Positions 26,103 through 38,653 of a stretch of DNA of 64,000 nucleotides are shown piece by piece. Origin of the DNA: Parus major (lineage: Eukaryota; Chordata; Aves; Passeriformes; Paridae); NCBI RefSeq assembly GCF_001522545.3, contig NC_031776.1, positions 25,205,995-25,269,994 of the forward strand, in the 5' to 3' direction. Position 1 is the first letter of the stretch, and the number at the start of each line of letters is the position of its first letter. A model generated the notes under the pieces. It was given only the letters and a program-made list of their open reading frames with translations. It had not been told where the DNA came from and searched no databases. A program made the position numbers and the translations under genes.

Positions 26103-28304
26103 TGATATATAAGCAGGAGACAGGGAAAGCTGGTGTCCCTTGGCATCCCACTCATTGAAGTGATCACAGCTTTATGTCCTGGACTGCTTCCCTCAAGGAG
26201 GCTTTCCATCACAGGAGCTTTGGGGTGAAAATTTCAAAGTGCATTAATCAAACTCCTCTGTTTAGTGCTGAAATAATGTCTCACTCAAATGCAAAGCCCC
26301 TGAGACTGTCCTGGATTGGATTTACTCCAATTTGAGCCCACTTTGTGCCCGGAGTTATTTCCTGTAAAACTGTTGGGAACTGGATTTTCCCATGCAAAGC
26401 AACAGCTGTGATTCACCCTCAGTTATATATTGATCAGATTTTGATCCTTTTTCATAGCAAATGCTCCTGAGAACCTATTTCTGTCCAGAAGAGATTGGGT
26501 TATGTCTGCTCTTTATGGGTTAACAGTTGAATTCTTGTATTCATCTGCTGGTGCTTCAAGCAATGCTAATCTGTGCAGAGAACAGGGACAATAATATAGG
26601 ATTTAAGGGATCAAATCAACTGAAATAAAAATCAAGATTGCAGAGGAAAGAGATTTGACTTAAATGTTTGAACTAAGATAAAACTCAAAAGCTGAAAAAC
26701 TTGCAAGTAAGAAGGGAAAATATTCAAGTACAATCTTTATTTCTTACCAAGCGTGCTTTAAAAATAGAAATAGATTTTTTTCTAGTTTTGAAGCTTCTAG
26801 TTTTATAGTATTGATAACTAAAGTTAGAACTTAAAAAATCGTTAAAGTAGTTTATAATGACTGTGCTGATCTTTTACAGAGAAAAAGAAATCTGCTGCTT
26901 TCCTCCTCAGTTTACCAAAACAGGCATCAAAACTCAGTCTTTTCCTCTGCAGCTTAAACTAGAAGCAATATTTTACTCTGCTTATTCCAAAGGTGATTCC
27001 ACTGGTAAATTCTTCCATGGGGGTGCAGTGAATTTTAAACAGTCCATCCTCTTTCTGTGAAAGAGGTTACTGAAGTGTATTACAATCTGTTATCAAGTTT
27101 ACAAAACAGAATCACTCTGAATTTATGGTATTTTATACCAACTTTCAACTTAAAGTAAACTTTTATAGCCAGGATATAAACTCCTGAATATGGGGTCTTT
27201 GAAATAGAAAACTTGTCTGACTAGAGGGTCAGGAGGAGCAATGGTATAATGCAATTTATAGCCTGCTCAGCTTGGATTTACACTTCATCACAGTACAATA
27301 TCAGGAGCAGATGTCACAATGACAGTCCTTCTTGATCTTGTTGCTGTGTAAAAACAACACTTTTTAGTCCTAAAACAAAACTGCTGTTTTCCAAATGGGA
27401 GAGCAGGTTAGCTCATGTTTCCCAGAAGTATTTTTATAAGTCTAGCCTTTGCAACAGCAATCCCTCTGATACCCCCAAGTCACTTCAAAGACAGGGGCAT
27501 TCAACATAAAATTTCTATTTTTAATCTGTGCAATTAGCAATTGGAAGCACAGGAAAATCAAAGGTTGAGCTTTATTGAGACAGAGCTCAAGCTAGAGCGG
27601 CTCCAGAAGGTGTTTAGAACGGGAAGCCTATTTTAAAGATGAAAGACAGGGCATTTGCCATGGGTGGAATCATTAAGGTTGGAAAAGGAGTACTCTGGCC
27701 AACACCTGCTCAAAGCAGGGCCAGCAGAAGGAATAAAGTCACTTTTTACTAATGGTCCATGCAAATAAGTTATACACAAGAATATTGCAGTGCTTGCTCA
27801 GTGCCCAGATCAAGCAGTTCAGTGACAGAAATGTCACCCTAACGCTACCTGAATAGAAACTTTCTCCCTGGATCACAGTACAATATGCAGACATTGTACA
27901 GACAAACTAGAAATGTTTAAGCCTTCTCTTGTCCTCTTGCAACCCTCCACCCACATAGTTTTGACTTTGCTAATAGAACAGAAATTAACAGTTGATTTAA
28001 GGCATGTAATAATTATAAAAACACTGTTTTCAACCCTGGGTGTTGTTCTTTGGGGAAAACTAGTAAACATTAAAGTTTTGATCCAGTCTGGTGCAGCTTG
28101 TCCTGTGAAAGATCACTGGGACCAGATAGCTTTTTGTTCTATGCTTGTTCAGAGTCTGCTCTGAGAAGGGAGAGTTCAAATACAGAACTTCCAGGCATAA
28201 CTGGAAATTTTAAATTATATCAGGAATGTCTCCCAGTAATTTTCAAAAAACTGATTATGTGAGATTTTTGACTGCAGAAAATAATGGATGTGATTATTTC
28301 TGTC

Positions 28305-28317
28305 TTTATTCTTTATT
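28305..28317 (-). terminator. tandem poly(A) signals on the minus strand
   Basis: Two overlapping-range aataaa hexamers on the minus strand, at 28312-28317 and 28305-28310. They lie about 0.7 kb downstream of the stop at 28996, a plausible 3' UTR length if the 29 kb candidate is transcribed. aataaa is common in AT-rich DNA, so alone this is weak. Confidence 0.25.
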
Positions 28318-28995
28318 GCTGTCTTAAAGTCTGCAAAGCTGAGGGAAGAACAGTCTCCTTGCACCACCTCTTTGTTGCTGTATAGCTGCTTTCCAGGCTA
28401 TAGAACTACATCTCTTGTCATCTACCATCATAAAGCTCTGCAGAAAGAGCAATGTTGGTAATACTAGCAAGGAAATTCTTGGGTGAGACTGAAGCTTTCT
28501 AATGATTCAGCTGGTTCCCATTGCTCAGTTATCATTACCTACATAGTTGCTGGTGTTCTGTGCCACCAGCAAGACTAGCAGGAAAACAATGATATTTAAA
28601 ATATATCAAATGCATTCTACTCTCTTTAGTTAGCTCCTGGCTGCAAGAAATTCTGTGAACTACCAGTGAACCCTGGCTGAGAGTTAATGCCTGCCATTTC
28701 ATGCTTTTGGGCAGGTTCCCCAGTGTTTTCTAATGGTGCTCCTGGCCTTGAAGGTGCCACATAATCCATGCACTGAAAAAGGCAGTGATGGTGTCTGTTT
28801 GAGGAGGTCAGAGAGTGGAAGCACTGAAGGGAGAAGTTCAGACTGTTGCAAGAGAAGGAGACTAAAATATACCCTTGTTTAACATTCTGTTATGCGCCAG
28901 TGTGTACCAGAAAGCACATCCTGGTCATGACATTCAGAGCAAGGTTTAATTTGCCATGTCCTGACTACACTGCCAGTGAGATTTGGCTGTGAAGC

Positions 28996-29207
28996 CTACA
29001 AACTCTGTACAACTAAACCTCCAAATCTTTCAGTCTTCTGATTTGCAAATGGGTACCCACACTGGCCTTTTACTATTTGATAAGTCCATGCATTATATCT
29101 TTTTGCCCCTGCAAAGTATTTCACAGGAACAAATTTCCTGATGCCATTTTGGCTTGTCTGAATTGCATATGCATACACATTATTTTCAAGGTATTTATTA
29201 GAATTAT
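28996..29207 (-). other. protein-like open stretch, possible last exon or gene relic
   Basis: On the minus strand a frame runs open from about 29222 to a TAG at 28996-28998. From the possible acceptor aaaactcag (exon edge 29207) it gives about 70 residues, including KYLENNVYAYAIQ and, near the end, GQCGYPFANQ and TERFGGLVVQ. The residue mix is rich in Y, F, K, G and N with single Cys and Trp, unlike most chance frames here, which look Leu/Ser/Cys-rich. A better acceptor (cttcccctgtag, edge 29227) is close by but would bring an in-frame TAA. Poly(A) signals follow at 28305-28317. I cannot name a family. It could be a terminal exon, a fragment of a retrocopied or viral-derived frame, or chance. 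Confidence 0.25.
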
Positions 29208-31727
29208 CTGAGTTTTCTAAGCATTATCTACAGGGGAAGCAAGGACCATATGTGGTTATAATGAGAGTTTGTCCTGACTCTATGTAATTTATCGTTGGTC
29301 ATAAACCAAAGCACCAGAATGGATCCTTATAGCATCTCTAATGCTCTCTAGTAAGCTGGGTGCTAAAAGACAGAGCAGAACTTCTGGTTTCCCCTCTCAG
29401 TTCCCCTCACTTTGCTGCTTTCCTTCTCCACAACTACTTTGCTTCCAACCTGAATTTGTACCAAGTCCTCTACCTATGCACAGTTTGTCACTCCATGATA
29501 ATCTTGATGGAGGCATCAAGGAGAAATCAGCATGAGAGAAAGAGGTAGGATGAGTGATTAGAAAATTTCTGGAGGATGGGATGACAAGGTGAATCTCATA
29601 GGCAGGAATCTTTCTCCCCTCCCATAATCCTGGGGAACCCAGGACTTTCAATTAGGGGAGATGTGTTTTGTGTTTTCACACATCAATCTTTCATTGACCT
29701 TGCATCAATCATTCACTGGTTTGTGCAAATAACTTCTCCCAGACAATATTCTCCTGTCAGAAACCGGCACTGTCATCTGCAAACCTGTTTGAATATTTCA
29801 TTATTACCAGATGATGCTTTTTTGTGTATTTTCTGGATGACATAGCGATATTATCCCTGTGCTTCTTGCCCTAATGAAGCTGGAAGGCCAAGGTAAAGCC
29901 AGACAGTGACTGGGGCTGTGTCTTAGAAACCTTTTCTTTGTGGTCTGTGAAGGGAGGAACAAAGGTAGCTGCAAACAGGGAGCCTTTGTTCACTGCTTGT
30001 TTGATTCCAGTCCGGCCAGGCTCAACCTAGCTGATGTCAGGAGTGACTAATTGGTTTTATAAATCCAGTTTATACACATACAAAACTTATTATAAATACC
30101 TATTCCTTCAGGTGAATATTAAGCCATAGGTTACAGTTCCAGTAGCTGTCAGACTTCTTGTTTTCTGAAGGTGCTGCTGGAAGCTCTTTGTGCATGGACC
30201 CTGAGAGGCCACACTGGCCTGAGTCTAGGTGAGCATGGATGAAAAGGGCTGACGTGGGGAGAAGCAAAATATAGAACTGAAGGGAGTTCTGGTGAAAACT
30301 AACTCACCCAACAACTTCTGAAAAGGAGGTCTAGGCAGCTGTGGGACACTACAGTAACTGGGCTGATCTGAGTACTGAAAACTAGACCTACCCAGAAAAG
30401 TATGCCACTGATGCAATAAACAGTAAATGCTGTTGTAAACAAAATTCACAAAGTAACCTATGCCTAAATCATTGCTCTCAGTGGTACTTATAATGGAAGT
30501 GAATTTTTATTCCTGATGACACAGAGATGACCATTATGGTTGGTAGATAGCTTCTGCAGGAAGAGCGCTTAACTCAATACAGATATTTTCAAAAGTTCAT
30601 CAACAGATTAAAACTACAAATTAATCCCACGTTGCTGTGTTCCTGTGGTCTCAGATTTCTCCCTCAATATACAATAGCTCCTACAAGTGTGTATCGAACT
30701 TTTTGTCTTTGTGCTCTCTCACCAGGTTTCTTGGTGCTATGCTTTTGTGGTAGAAAAGGCTTTGAAATCAATTGCTGAAATGCAGTTCAGTTTATGGTTC
30801 ATAAAGGGCTTTGAGAAACCATTTTGTATAGAATGTGTAACATAAATAAAGGCAGCATATTCGTTCCCTTTTCTTAGTTTTGAAATTATCCTATTAAGCT
30901 GGCAAACCTGTCAAATATGTAACTTAACTTACTGAAGCCTACCTACCAAGAGGCACTTAAGTGGATGCTTAAAATTAAACATGTGATTTAATCCTGCCTT
31001 ATACAGCTCTTAACCACAGCATAAGTCTCACTGGAGTCAAGGCAAGCACATTAAAGCTAAGTGTGTGCTAAGCACTTTGTTAAATCAAGGCCTAACTCTG
31101 GTTATTTTCATATTCCTTTCTAATCCTGAAAAACAACAAGTATGCTACAAGAGGCAATGGCATCTCAACTTCTGCCCCCATTAAATGAGTTAAAAAATCA
31201 TGAATCCTAAAGCAATTGCATTGCCATCATACTACTTTTCTTTTATGATTAATCCAGAGTTTGATATTTCTTTCTATAGGATTAATATCTTAACAGCAAG
31301 GTAATAGGTAGTGTGACATTTAATCTCTTTGATTAAATTCCATACTAAAAATGTCCCATAAATAAAAGAAACAATTGAGGCAATCATAAATTACCTTCAT
31401 TGTTGCAAAGTGATGGATTTAGTGGTTACAGAGGGTAAAATCTCATGAGCTCATTAAAAGCTGTAAGGGTTTTTTCCTTCCACAGCCCTAAAAGATGTTG
31501 TGGCCTACGGCAGGTTTTCTCACATTGCTTTCATTTAATCAGTTGAAACCTTTAGAGGAAATAGGAGATGCTTCATATATGTCCATTTCATTTTCTAGTC
31601 GAGATCACCAGATCCAAATGGGGTTTTCTATCTCAGGTGTCTCCTGTGGCCTCAGTGCTGTGTGCCTAATGAGAGAGGGTGTATTTTTGGGTTAACAGCC
31701 AAAATGAAATTATTTCAACATCTGAGT

Positions 31728-31785
31728 CTGTTTTTCAACTCTGGCTCTGGCCTTCACTGTGACCTTGGGCAAGTCACAGAAGGCC
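31728..31785 (+). mobile_element. MIR/CORE-SINE-like ancient SINE fragment
   Basis: The stretch gtgaccttgggcaagtca at 31759-31776, preceded by a ctctggctctg... segment, matches the well-known conserved core/3' part of MIR-type SINEs shared across amniotes. Only about 55 bases are recognisable; flanks are too eroded to read. Old, inactive. A chance match to this motif is unlikely but cannot be excluded without an alignment. Confidence 0.5.
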
Positions 31786-32845
31786 AAGTATTCAAGAGCT
31801 CAGTATCAACCACCAGAGCCAGATCAAAATGTATCAACCATCCATACTGCCAAATTAACATGGTTTGGATGCAGCCCAGCAAGCTGCTCTTTTGAGCACT
31901 TGCCTAAAAGCAGCACAAGGGAGATGCTTATCTGAGTGTCTCTGAAAATTCACATGCAGGTGAAGGTCCCAAACCTTTCAAGGCTCCACTGTACTACTTA
32001 AATGCACCTAGAGGATTCATCTCTCCCTTTCCAAAATTAGCAAAAGGTTGTACCCAACCAGAAGGGTTTCACTTAGCATAGTAAGACATCGTTTTCCTGT
32101 TCAATTAGAAACTTCTTACCACATATACTGGGACAGCTTTTACCTTTCTGTTCAAGTGTAGCAGGTAAAAAAGTCAAGTGACAAGGGCAATAAAGTGAAC
32201 AAGACTTCCATCCAGGTTGCTGAGGGTTTCAAGGGCTCACATAAGAACTTTGCTAGCTCCTGAAATCTGTGCTGTCCCTTCGGTTCCTCACAATGAACTG
32301 TCATGACAGGAGACCCGTCCTCCAACAAGAAGCACACAGATGCACAGGCTGCACCGTGCCTCTGTTGAGCTGCAAGGCTAGGCATGGACAAGAGCCTTCT
32401 GTACTGTCTCACAGTCTGCTAAGGAAAAAAAAGAATTAAAATGGGATTAAGGATTCAAATGAAAGGCTTTCTGTAAAGACACATTTTTAATATAAAAGGC
32501 TGAAAGCAGAGAAGTCCCCCACGGTGCAGTTTGTAGGATCTTATAAGAGTTTAGCAAGATTAAGTTAATGTAAATTACTTGAAGAGTATCTGCATAACCC
32601 ACAATGAGGTTGGTTTTGCTGCACATTTCACTAGATGAAGTGCTGCATTTCAGAGTTAAACCTCATTGAAGTACCCATGAAAACAGCACAGCTGACAGTG
32701 CTGGGAGCAGCAGGTTTCCTACAGGGGAATTTCTGTGGGAAGCCTTGGTGCCCATGGCATGGGTGTTCTGCACGGGTGGGCCATGAGTGGTTTTGCTGTA
32801 GGTCTTTGCCATCAGTAGAGAGTGGGAAACTCCTAATTCTGCCTC

Positions 32846-32950
32846 AAAAAACAAACAAAACAACAAGAAATACAACCGAAAAAACCCAAAAATAAGACAA
32901 GCAAACTAATATAACAAAAAGCAGACCAGAAAACAAACAAGAAAAAAATC
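32846..32950. repeat. A-rich (CAAA-type) low-complexity tract
   Basis: About 105 bases dominated by A with scattered C and G, in acaaaca and acaag units. Resembles a decayed poly-A or simple repeat. No retroelement body seen at its 5' edge. Confidence 0.75.
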
Positions 32951-34178
32951 CCTGTCCATACTGACCAAGAAATTTCTCATTACTATCTCAGGAGCTACCT
33001 ACAGCCTATGTCCCTTAAATTCTGGGAGGCCTGCTTTAGCAAAGATTCATGGAGGGCAGAAGCTTGCTGACAGGCCCTGATAAATCAATCAGGTCTTGGA
33101 TTGCTTTTTTAAAAACTTCAGCCTGTTTTTCTGAAATCGGTTATTAAGCATGCCCTGTTCTGACCAGTTCCTTTCACAGTGACCTCCAACAGTGTTTTGT
33201 TGGAGAAACTATAAAAGGAGAATGGGCTTAGGGCCAGGGACCCTTAAAAAATGTCTTGCTATAGAGGATGGCAGGGCCTCCAGACAGTGCAAGAGTGGCT
33301 CAGGACTACATCAAAAATTCCTGTTAGTGAGATTCAATAATGCTTTGGGTGGATTAGCAGGGAATTCATCCCAAAGAGTCCAAAAAAGGAGGAAAACCAT
33401 GACTTAGCGTCCCTGTGCTTTGCTTTTCTTGTCTTTCTTTGTCCAGCACCATATTGTGGCTGGCTTATCACAGGCTGGGCCAGTGCAATCCTGGACTACT
33501 GTAGAAACCTCACAATGATTATCAAGTAGATTCTTCATAAACCTTGCCAATCACTTCTCCATCACCTATGTTGGTCTGAGAGTCACAGGCTGTAGATGGG
33601 GATGGACATGTTTTGCATTCCCTACAGGATTTTTTTTCAGATTGTCCCACAAAAATAAACATTTTTCACTATGACTGAATTTGATTCAAAACTCAGCTGT
33701 CCATAGGGAGGGAAAATTCAGATTTTCCCCACCTCCTTTGTTATTAAGCTGATTGCCTGTGCTGCAGGTGAGAACTAATAGGATTTAGAGAGAACCAGGG
33801 CAATATCAGAAATTTGTGACATGACCTGAAGAACTGATTGATTTACACTATCCCTTGACAAGAAAGATAAGTTGTGCAAGGAAAGATGCAGCCAGGCATC
33901 TGAGGTCAATTGACCAGCAGTCCTGCAGTGCAGAGATGGGGTGCAGAAAAAATGGAGCAGTTTTTTTAGTAAGAGGAATTCAGCCCTGCTTTCTTTGAAG
34001 CTGAGAGAATTGTTTTCAATGTGTTCTGATTTATATTATAAAGAAAGTGCCCACCTCAGGAAGCTGAGTTGCTTAATTCAGAGCAAAGTAAAACATTTCT
34101 GACAGCTTTAATATATGTTTGGAAGATAATAGTTTGGAATGAAACAGGCAAATTTTTGATACAACTAAGACTTAATGA

Positions 34179-34193
34179 TTGTTGTTGTTGTTT
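34179..34193. repeat. (GTT)5 microsatellite
   Basis: Five near-perfect GTT units. Too short to be informative. Confidence 0.8.
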
Positions 34194-37100
34194 TCAATTT
34201 GCATTTGTTCTAGTTTCTTTATTCCAAACAGACCATTTCACCCTTTGCTGGTAATCACAAATTAGCTGTAAGTGTAGTCCTTGCAGCAAACACAGCATTC
34301 TTTTCCATTACTCACTTTCACTCTCCCCATGTACCTTTTACAACCTCATGTCATATGTGGCCACCTTTACATCCATGTGTATTTTACAAGCAAATTTACA
34401 GTTTGTGTAGATGAGTACAGGAGCTTTCTTGTTTTCCCTCATTCTTTGTACATCTAGAGCCTGGTGCCCTATTTGTAGGTATTTGTTCCTATATTTCACT
34501 CAAGAAAACCGGCATAGTCATAAGGAATATCACTAGGGTCACCCTAAAGCAAGTGTTAGTACTTTTTCAGGTAGACTCTGAATTTGTATTCATATTTAAG
34601 ATTGACTTATAGGTTTTTCTCTGTAGGGTTTTAGGGTTGTTCAAGGGATCACCCTGCATATTTATTTGATTTTTCTTCTAGAAGCCCATAGCTTAATTGT
34701 CACAGATTTAGAAAATGAGCTGTAAAACAGAAATCCAGACAGGGAGTTCTGGCATTGCAGGCAGTGTCCTGCTTGAGCTGGAGGCTTGAAGAATGGGTGA
34801 GAGCTGCAAATATGCCACCACATACATCAGGCAACAACTAAGCAGAATGAGAATTCAAAAGAAGGATTGAGCTAGGGAAAAAAGGGATTTCAGTGGATGC
34901 ATTTCAGTGGACCAGGATATGGGATTTGAAGGCATCCTAGGATTGACCCCAGCACTGTAGACAGCCTTGAAGACAAACACAGTGTTTCTGTTATGTATTT
35001 GTGAATACCCTGGAGCAGTAGGCTCCAGTCACAGCCAGAGGATTTTTTTTAGGGATGACAATACATATTGATAATACTTGGCATTTACCTGCCAAGTTGA
35101 GAATTACTGGTGCTGGTATCTTTGTCTGTTTAGTTAAAGAGAGAACAGAAGTAACACAATCTGATTTCCCCAGCCATTCACACCTTCACAATGAAGCCTG
35201 AGCTTCCAATGCTCCTGGTCCCATTGCTGTGTAGGCTTTCTTTAAACTATCAAGTTCATATGATAGATAGGTTTGAGGAAATCTCTTCATTTCAGTGGAT
35301 CCCATGAGCAAAAAAAGTAGGGCTGTATGTATGAAATAAAGTTTTAATTCCAAATTATTTACTCAGCTCTACTTACATGTTCTCATTTCCTTCTTTTTTA
35401 CTTAAATTAGATCATTCATCTTCTCTTCCTTCCTTAAATATATTTCATAGGTTTTTAATCACTTTGCACATATCAAATGCTGTTAGATACCATGATCATA
35501 CTTCTGTTTGGGATGCCTACAAATAATATTATATGCATTGAAGTAAATAAATCTCATTACCTTTATTAACCTCATTAATCACAGTTAATAATGTTAATGG
35601 AGCCTATTTGAACATCACTGTCAGAGATTTAAGAATAATTGATCTCATTATAAACTTTTGTAGAATTACAATCCTCTTCAAATTTATCCCTCAGTACTAT
35701 CAATTTTTATGTGAGGTCAACATTTTCCTATAGGATTTTGAAACAAACTCAGTGGAAAACACTGATTTTTTGGGAACATTTTTTGACAGGTTTTGAGTTT
35801 GATGGCAAAAGAGCCTAAGGAAATTGAAAGGCAGACTAAACAGAGTCAAACTTCTTTTCTTCACTTGTTTCTCCCTACCCTCCATGTGACAGAGGTGTCA
35901 CCTGAGGAGCAGTGTCCCAGATCCCAAACAGGACTCAGTCACTCAGGAGCCAAGTCTGACATAAAGATATTGACTTAGAGCCATAAAGGCCACTCCAATG
36001 GTCTCCAGTGCACATGGGCTCTACCTCACTATTCCCTCACAGGTTGTCTTGAATACATTCATGCACTTGGATCTCCACAGCAGGGGGGTTGTCAGAGGGT
36101 GTTAGCAGACCGAGGTATTAGTCTATCTATAGGCTGCACTAAAACAAGTTTATTTAGCCTGACATGATACAGTTAATTCTACACAGAGACACAGAAAAGG
36201 TGATTTTATTTTCATTCAAATGTTGTTGATTTTTTGGTGAAATGTTGACAAAACCAAGATATTACATTTCCTGAGCATTTTAAAATTTAAACTAACACCT
36301 CTAATGTTACACTAATACTATTTTCTACTTTTGATGCTTGGTTTTTTCCCATCTATCTCCCATTCTGTTTTCTGTCATGGAATAGAATTGGTAGTATCTG
36401 AAATACCTTGAAAAATATGTCTTCCAATAAATCTTTGCAGCTGAAAGTAGGAATAACCAGTGATATAAAAGAGCCAGTTTTGAAGTTAGAATTGCTAAGT
36501 ATCTATTCACATTAATACATACCAGCTTTCTGTATGAGCTACCCAAAACTTTCTCAAGCACAACAGTCTTTCCTTAGAGTTTTCCCCATTCCCACAGCAT
36601 GAAAACAGATCAGTTGCTCATTTCAAAAGTGCTAATCCTAAATAAACACAGTTTCTGTATTTCAGACTCCAGTTATAAAATGTTAAATGTCTGTGTAGGG
36701 CTTGAGGTCAATCAGTTTGAATTTTTTAAGAACCAAAGCCTGAAGTATCTTCATTGTGCCATTCCCTCAGTCAGACAGCCTTAAATCCCTTCCCTACTCC
36801 TCATGCTTCACAAAATAAGACATTTTTATTCCGACATAATTACCAGTCAGATTCTGGAATAAAAGGGGTGGGGGGAGGGTGAGCTTTAGAGCTCTGCCTA
36901 GTGAACTGTCTGAGCCTTTCCTTCAGCTCCCTTTGACTGCTCTGTGGTTAACTTTGCAGGTTTTTTTCAGTGACTAATGCTGGACATTAGTTTAATGGGT
37001 CATAGTTACTGATTGGATCATAAATACAGAAATCCCACCACTGAAGCTTAAAAAAAATCCTTCAGAGTTATTCAAGAGGAAAGTAAAACTCAGCACAGCA

Positions 37101-38159
37101 GCCCAGTATAGTATGCAACTGTTGGCTTTCCCTTGCCAAGAGAGCCTTTCCTGACCTTGCTTCACTTCCCCTATATGAAAAGGGTGGTTATTTCTTCAAG
37201 AAATCCAGATTTTATAATATCTTAAGCCAAATTCTATTTTCTCTGGAAGGAAGGGGGATCAAAGCTGAGGCTGTGAGTGCAAGTCACTGGAATGACCTAG
37301 AATTTGTTTAGAATTATGAAGATCATCAGTTTTGCCAGGTGTCAGTGGCATTTCTGTTCCAGGGCAGCCTGGTACAACTTCATTATTGCAGTGCTTTATT
37401 GAAGTCTTTGAGGGGTAACTAAGGAGCTATTTACATTGACCTTTACAACACTGGCCTGAGGCTCAGAACAACACTGCAATATTCATTGCCAGAACAGCTC
37501 TGCAGAGATACCTCACGCTGTAGGAGGTGGGAAGGAGGCAGATGGTTACAGCAATGGCCTGGGAGTTTTCCAGGTACAACTTCTCAGAGGTTCAATGTGC
37601 ACCAGTGTCTGGGGGCTGTTTGCAGACTTGTACACCTTGCTCCTGCTCTCCATAGGTGCTGCTCTGCCACGTGCTGCAATGGAGACACCTGCTCATTTAA
37701 GGTTTTAAGACTGACATTGTAGATCTTTGCCACATCTCACAGTCCCCAGGACTGCATTTTACTTTGATTTGTAACTTTAAGGTAGTACTTGATCACATTC
37801 GTACATCTTCTCTTTAGAGCTGTAAAAATGAACTTTAAACACAAGTCAATGCTGAAGCTCACTGGGCTCACGAATGGAATCTTTAAAATAGAAGTATTTC
37901 AAGAATCAAAATCCAGAATGTGAGCAGTACCAGCTGAGTTGGATTGTTAATGCTTGTCTTCTCTCACTACAAATTTGCTCAGGACCATTCATTGTATCAG
38001 CTACTTGCATCTGAGTTACACCTTCAAGGAAATACGAATCTTTTAATCAAATACATTTTCCAGGGACAGGTCCCCTGTTTGGCATGGATCAGGAAGGACA
38101 AACCAGAATGTGTATATTTTTATCACATTTGCTCTCCTCAAGACTTTCTGGGAAGGAAA

Positions 38160-38198
38160 AAAATCCTTGCCTTTCTTACCAAAATCCTTGCCTTTCAG
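38160..38198. repeat. 21-bp tandem duplication
   Basis: The unit begins aaaatccttgcctttc and is repeated once, at 38160 and 38181. The second copy is truncated at its 3' end. Local replication slippage is the simplest cause. Confidence 0.8.
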
Positions 38199-38579
38199 TC
38201 ATGTACAGACACACATTAGAGAAATGCAGTGTAAAAGAAGCATGCTATCCATTTCTTGTAACTTTATTTAAAGCTTTCTTTTAAGCACAAAGTTTCAGGA
38301 TGTTTTCCTATTCAGAATCTGAGCCAGCCATATTAGCTTTCAGACAGGTTCAGATGAGTTTTTATCCTGTTTAATAGAATGAAAACCTGAGTATGATGTG
38401 AAGGGTTCAAGAACTCAAGATTAGTTCATTGTACTTTGGACAAAGTGAATTTCAGATTCAGGATGAAGACACAAGTCCAATATAGCTTGACAAATATTTA
38501 TCATCTTAACAGAAATGCAAAAGAACTTCCTGGATGACAAAGTTTAGTCCTCTGCTAATTACCTGTATGATATATCCTT

Positions 38580-38653
38580 TAAAAAAAAATTTAAAAAAAG
38601 TATTTACTTTAAATGGACCTTTTTATTTATTTAACCTTTTATTTAAAAAAACA
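38580..38653. repeat. A/T-rich low-complexity block
   Basis: A run, TTT, A run, then TTTATTTATTT and a second A run. No coding or element signal. Confidence 0.8.

Larger units (their letters stand above)
20961..28995. other. 8 kb of non-coding DNA, no gene supported
   Basis: No domain-bearing open frame. A strong plus-strand donor (CAG|gtaagcat) is at 24684/24685, with a possible acceptor (cttcctcag) ending at 24443, giving a hypothetical 241-nt exon 24444-24684; I cannot tell coding from non-coding there. An octamer motif atttgcat is at 23972-23979. A 10-bp perfect hairpin lies at 26079-26102, and an A/T homopolymer block at 25213-25238. Minus-strand poly(A) signals at 28305-28317 may belong to the 29 kb candidate. 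Confidence 0.5.

Noticed and set aside
32152..32412. 86-codon minus-strand frame with possible exon edges
   Set aside because: The acceptor (gccttgcag) has a poor pyrimidine tract and the donor (TTAT|gtgagc) is weak. The peptide is not recognised.
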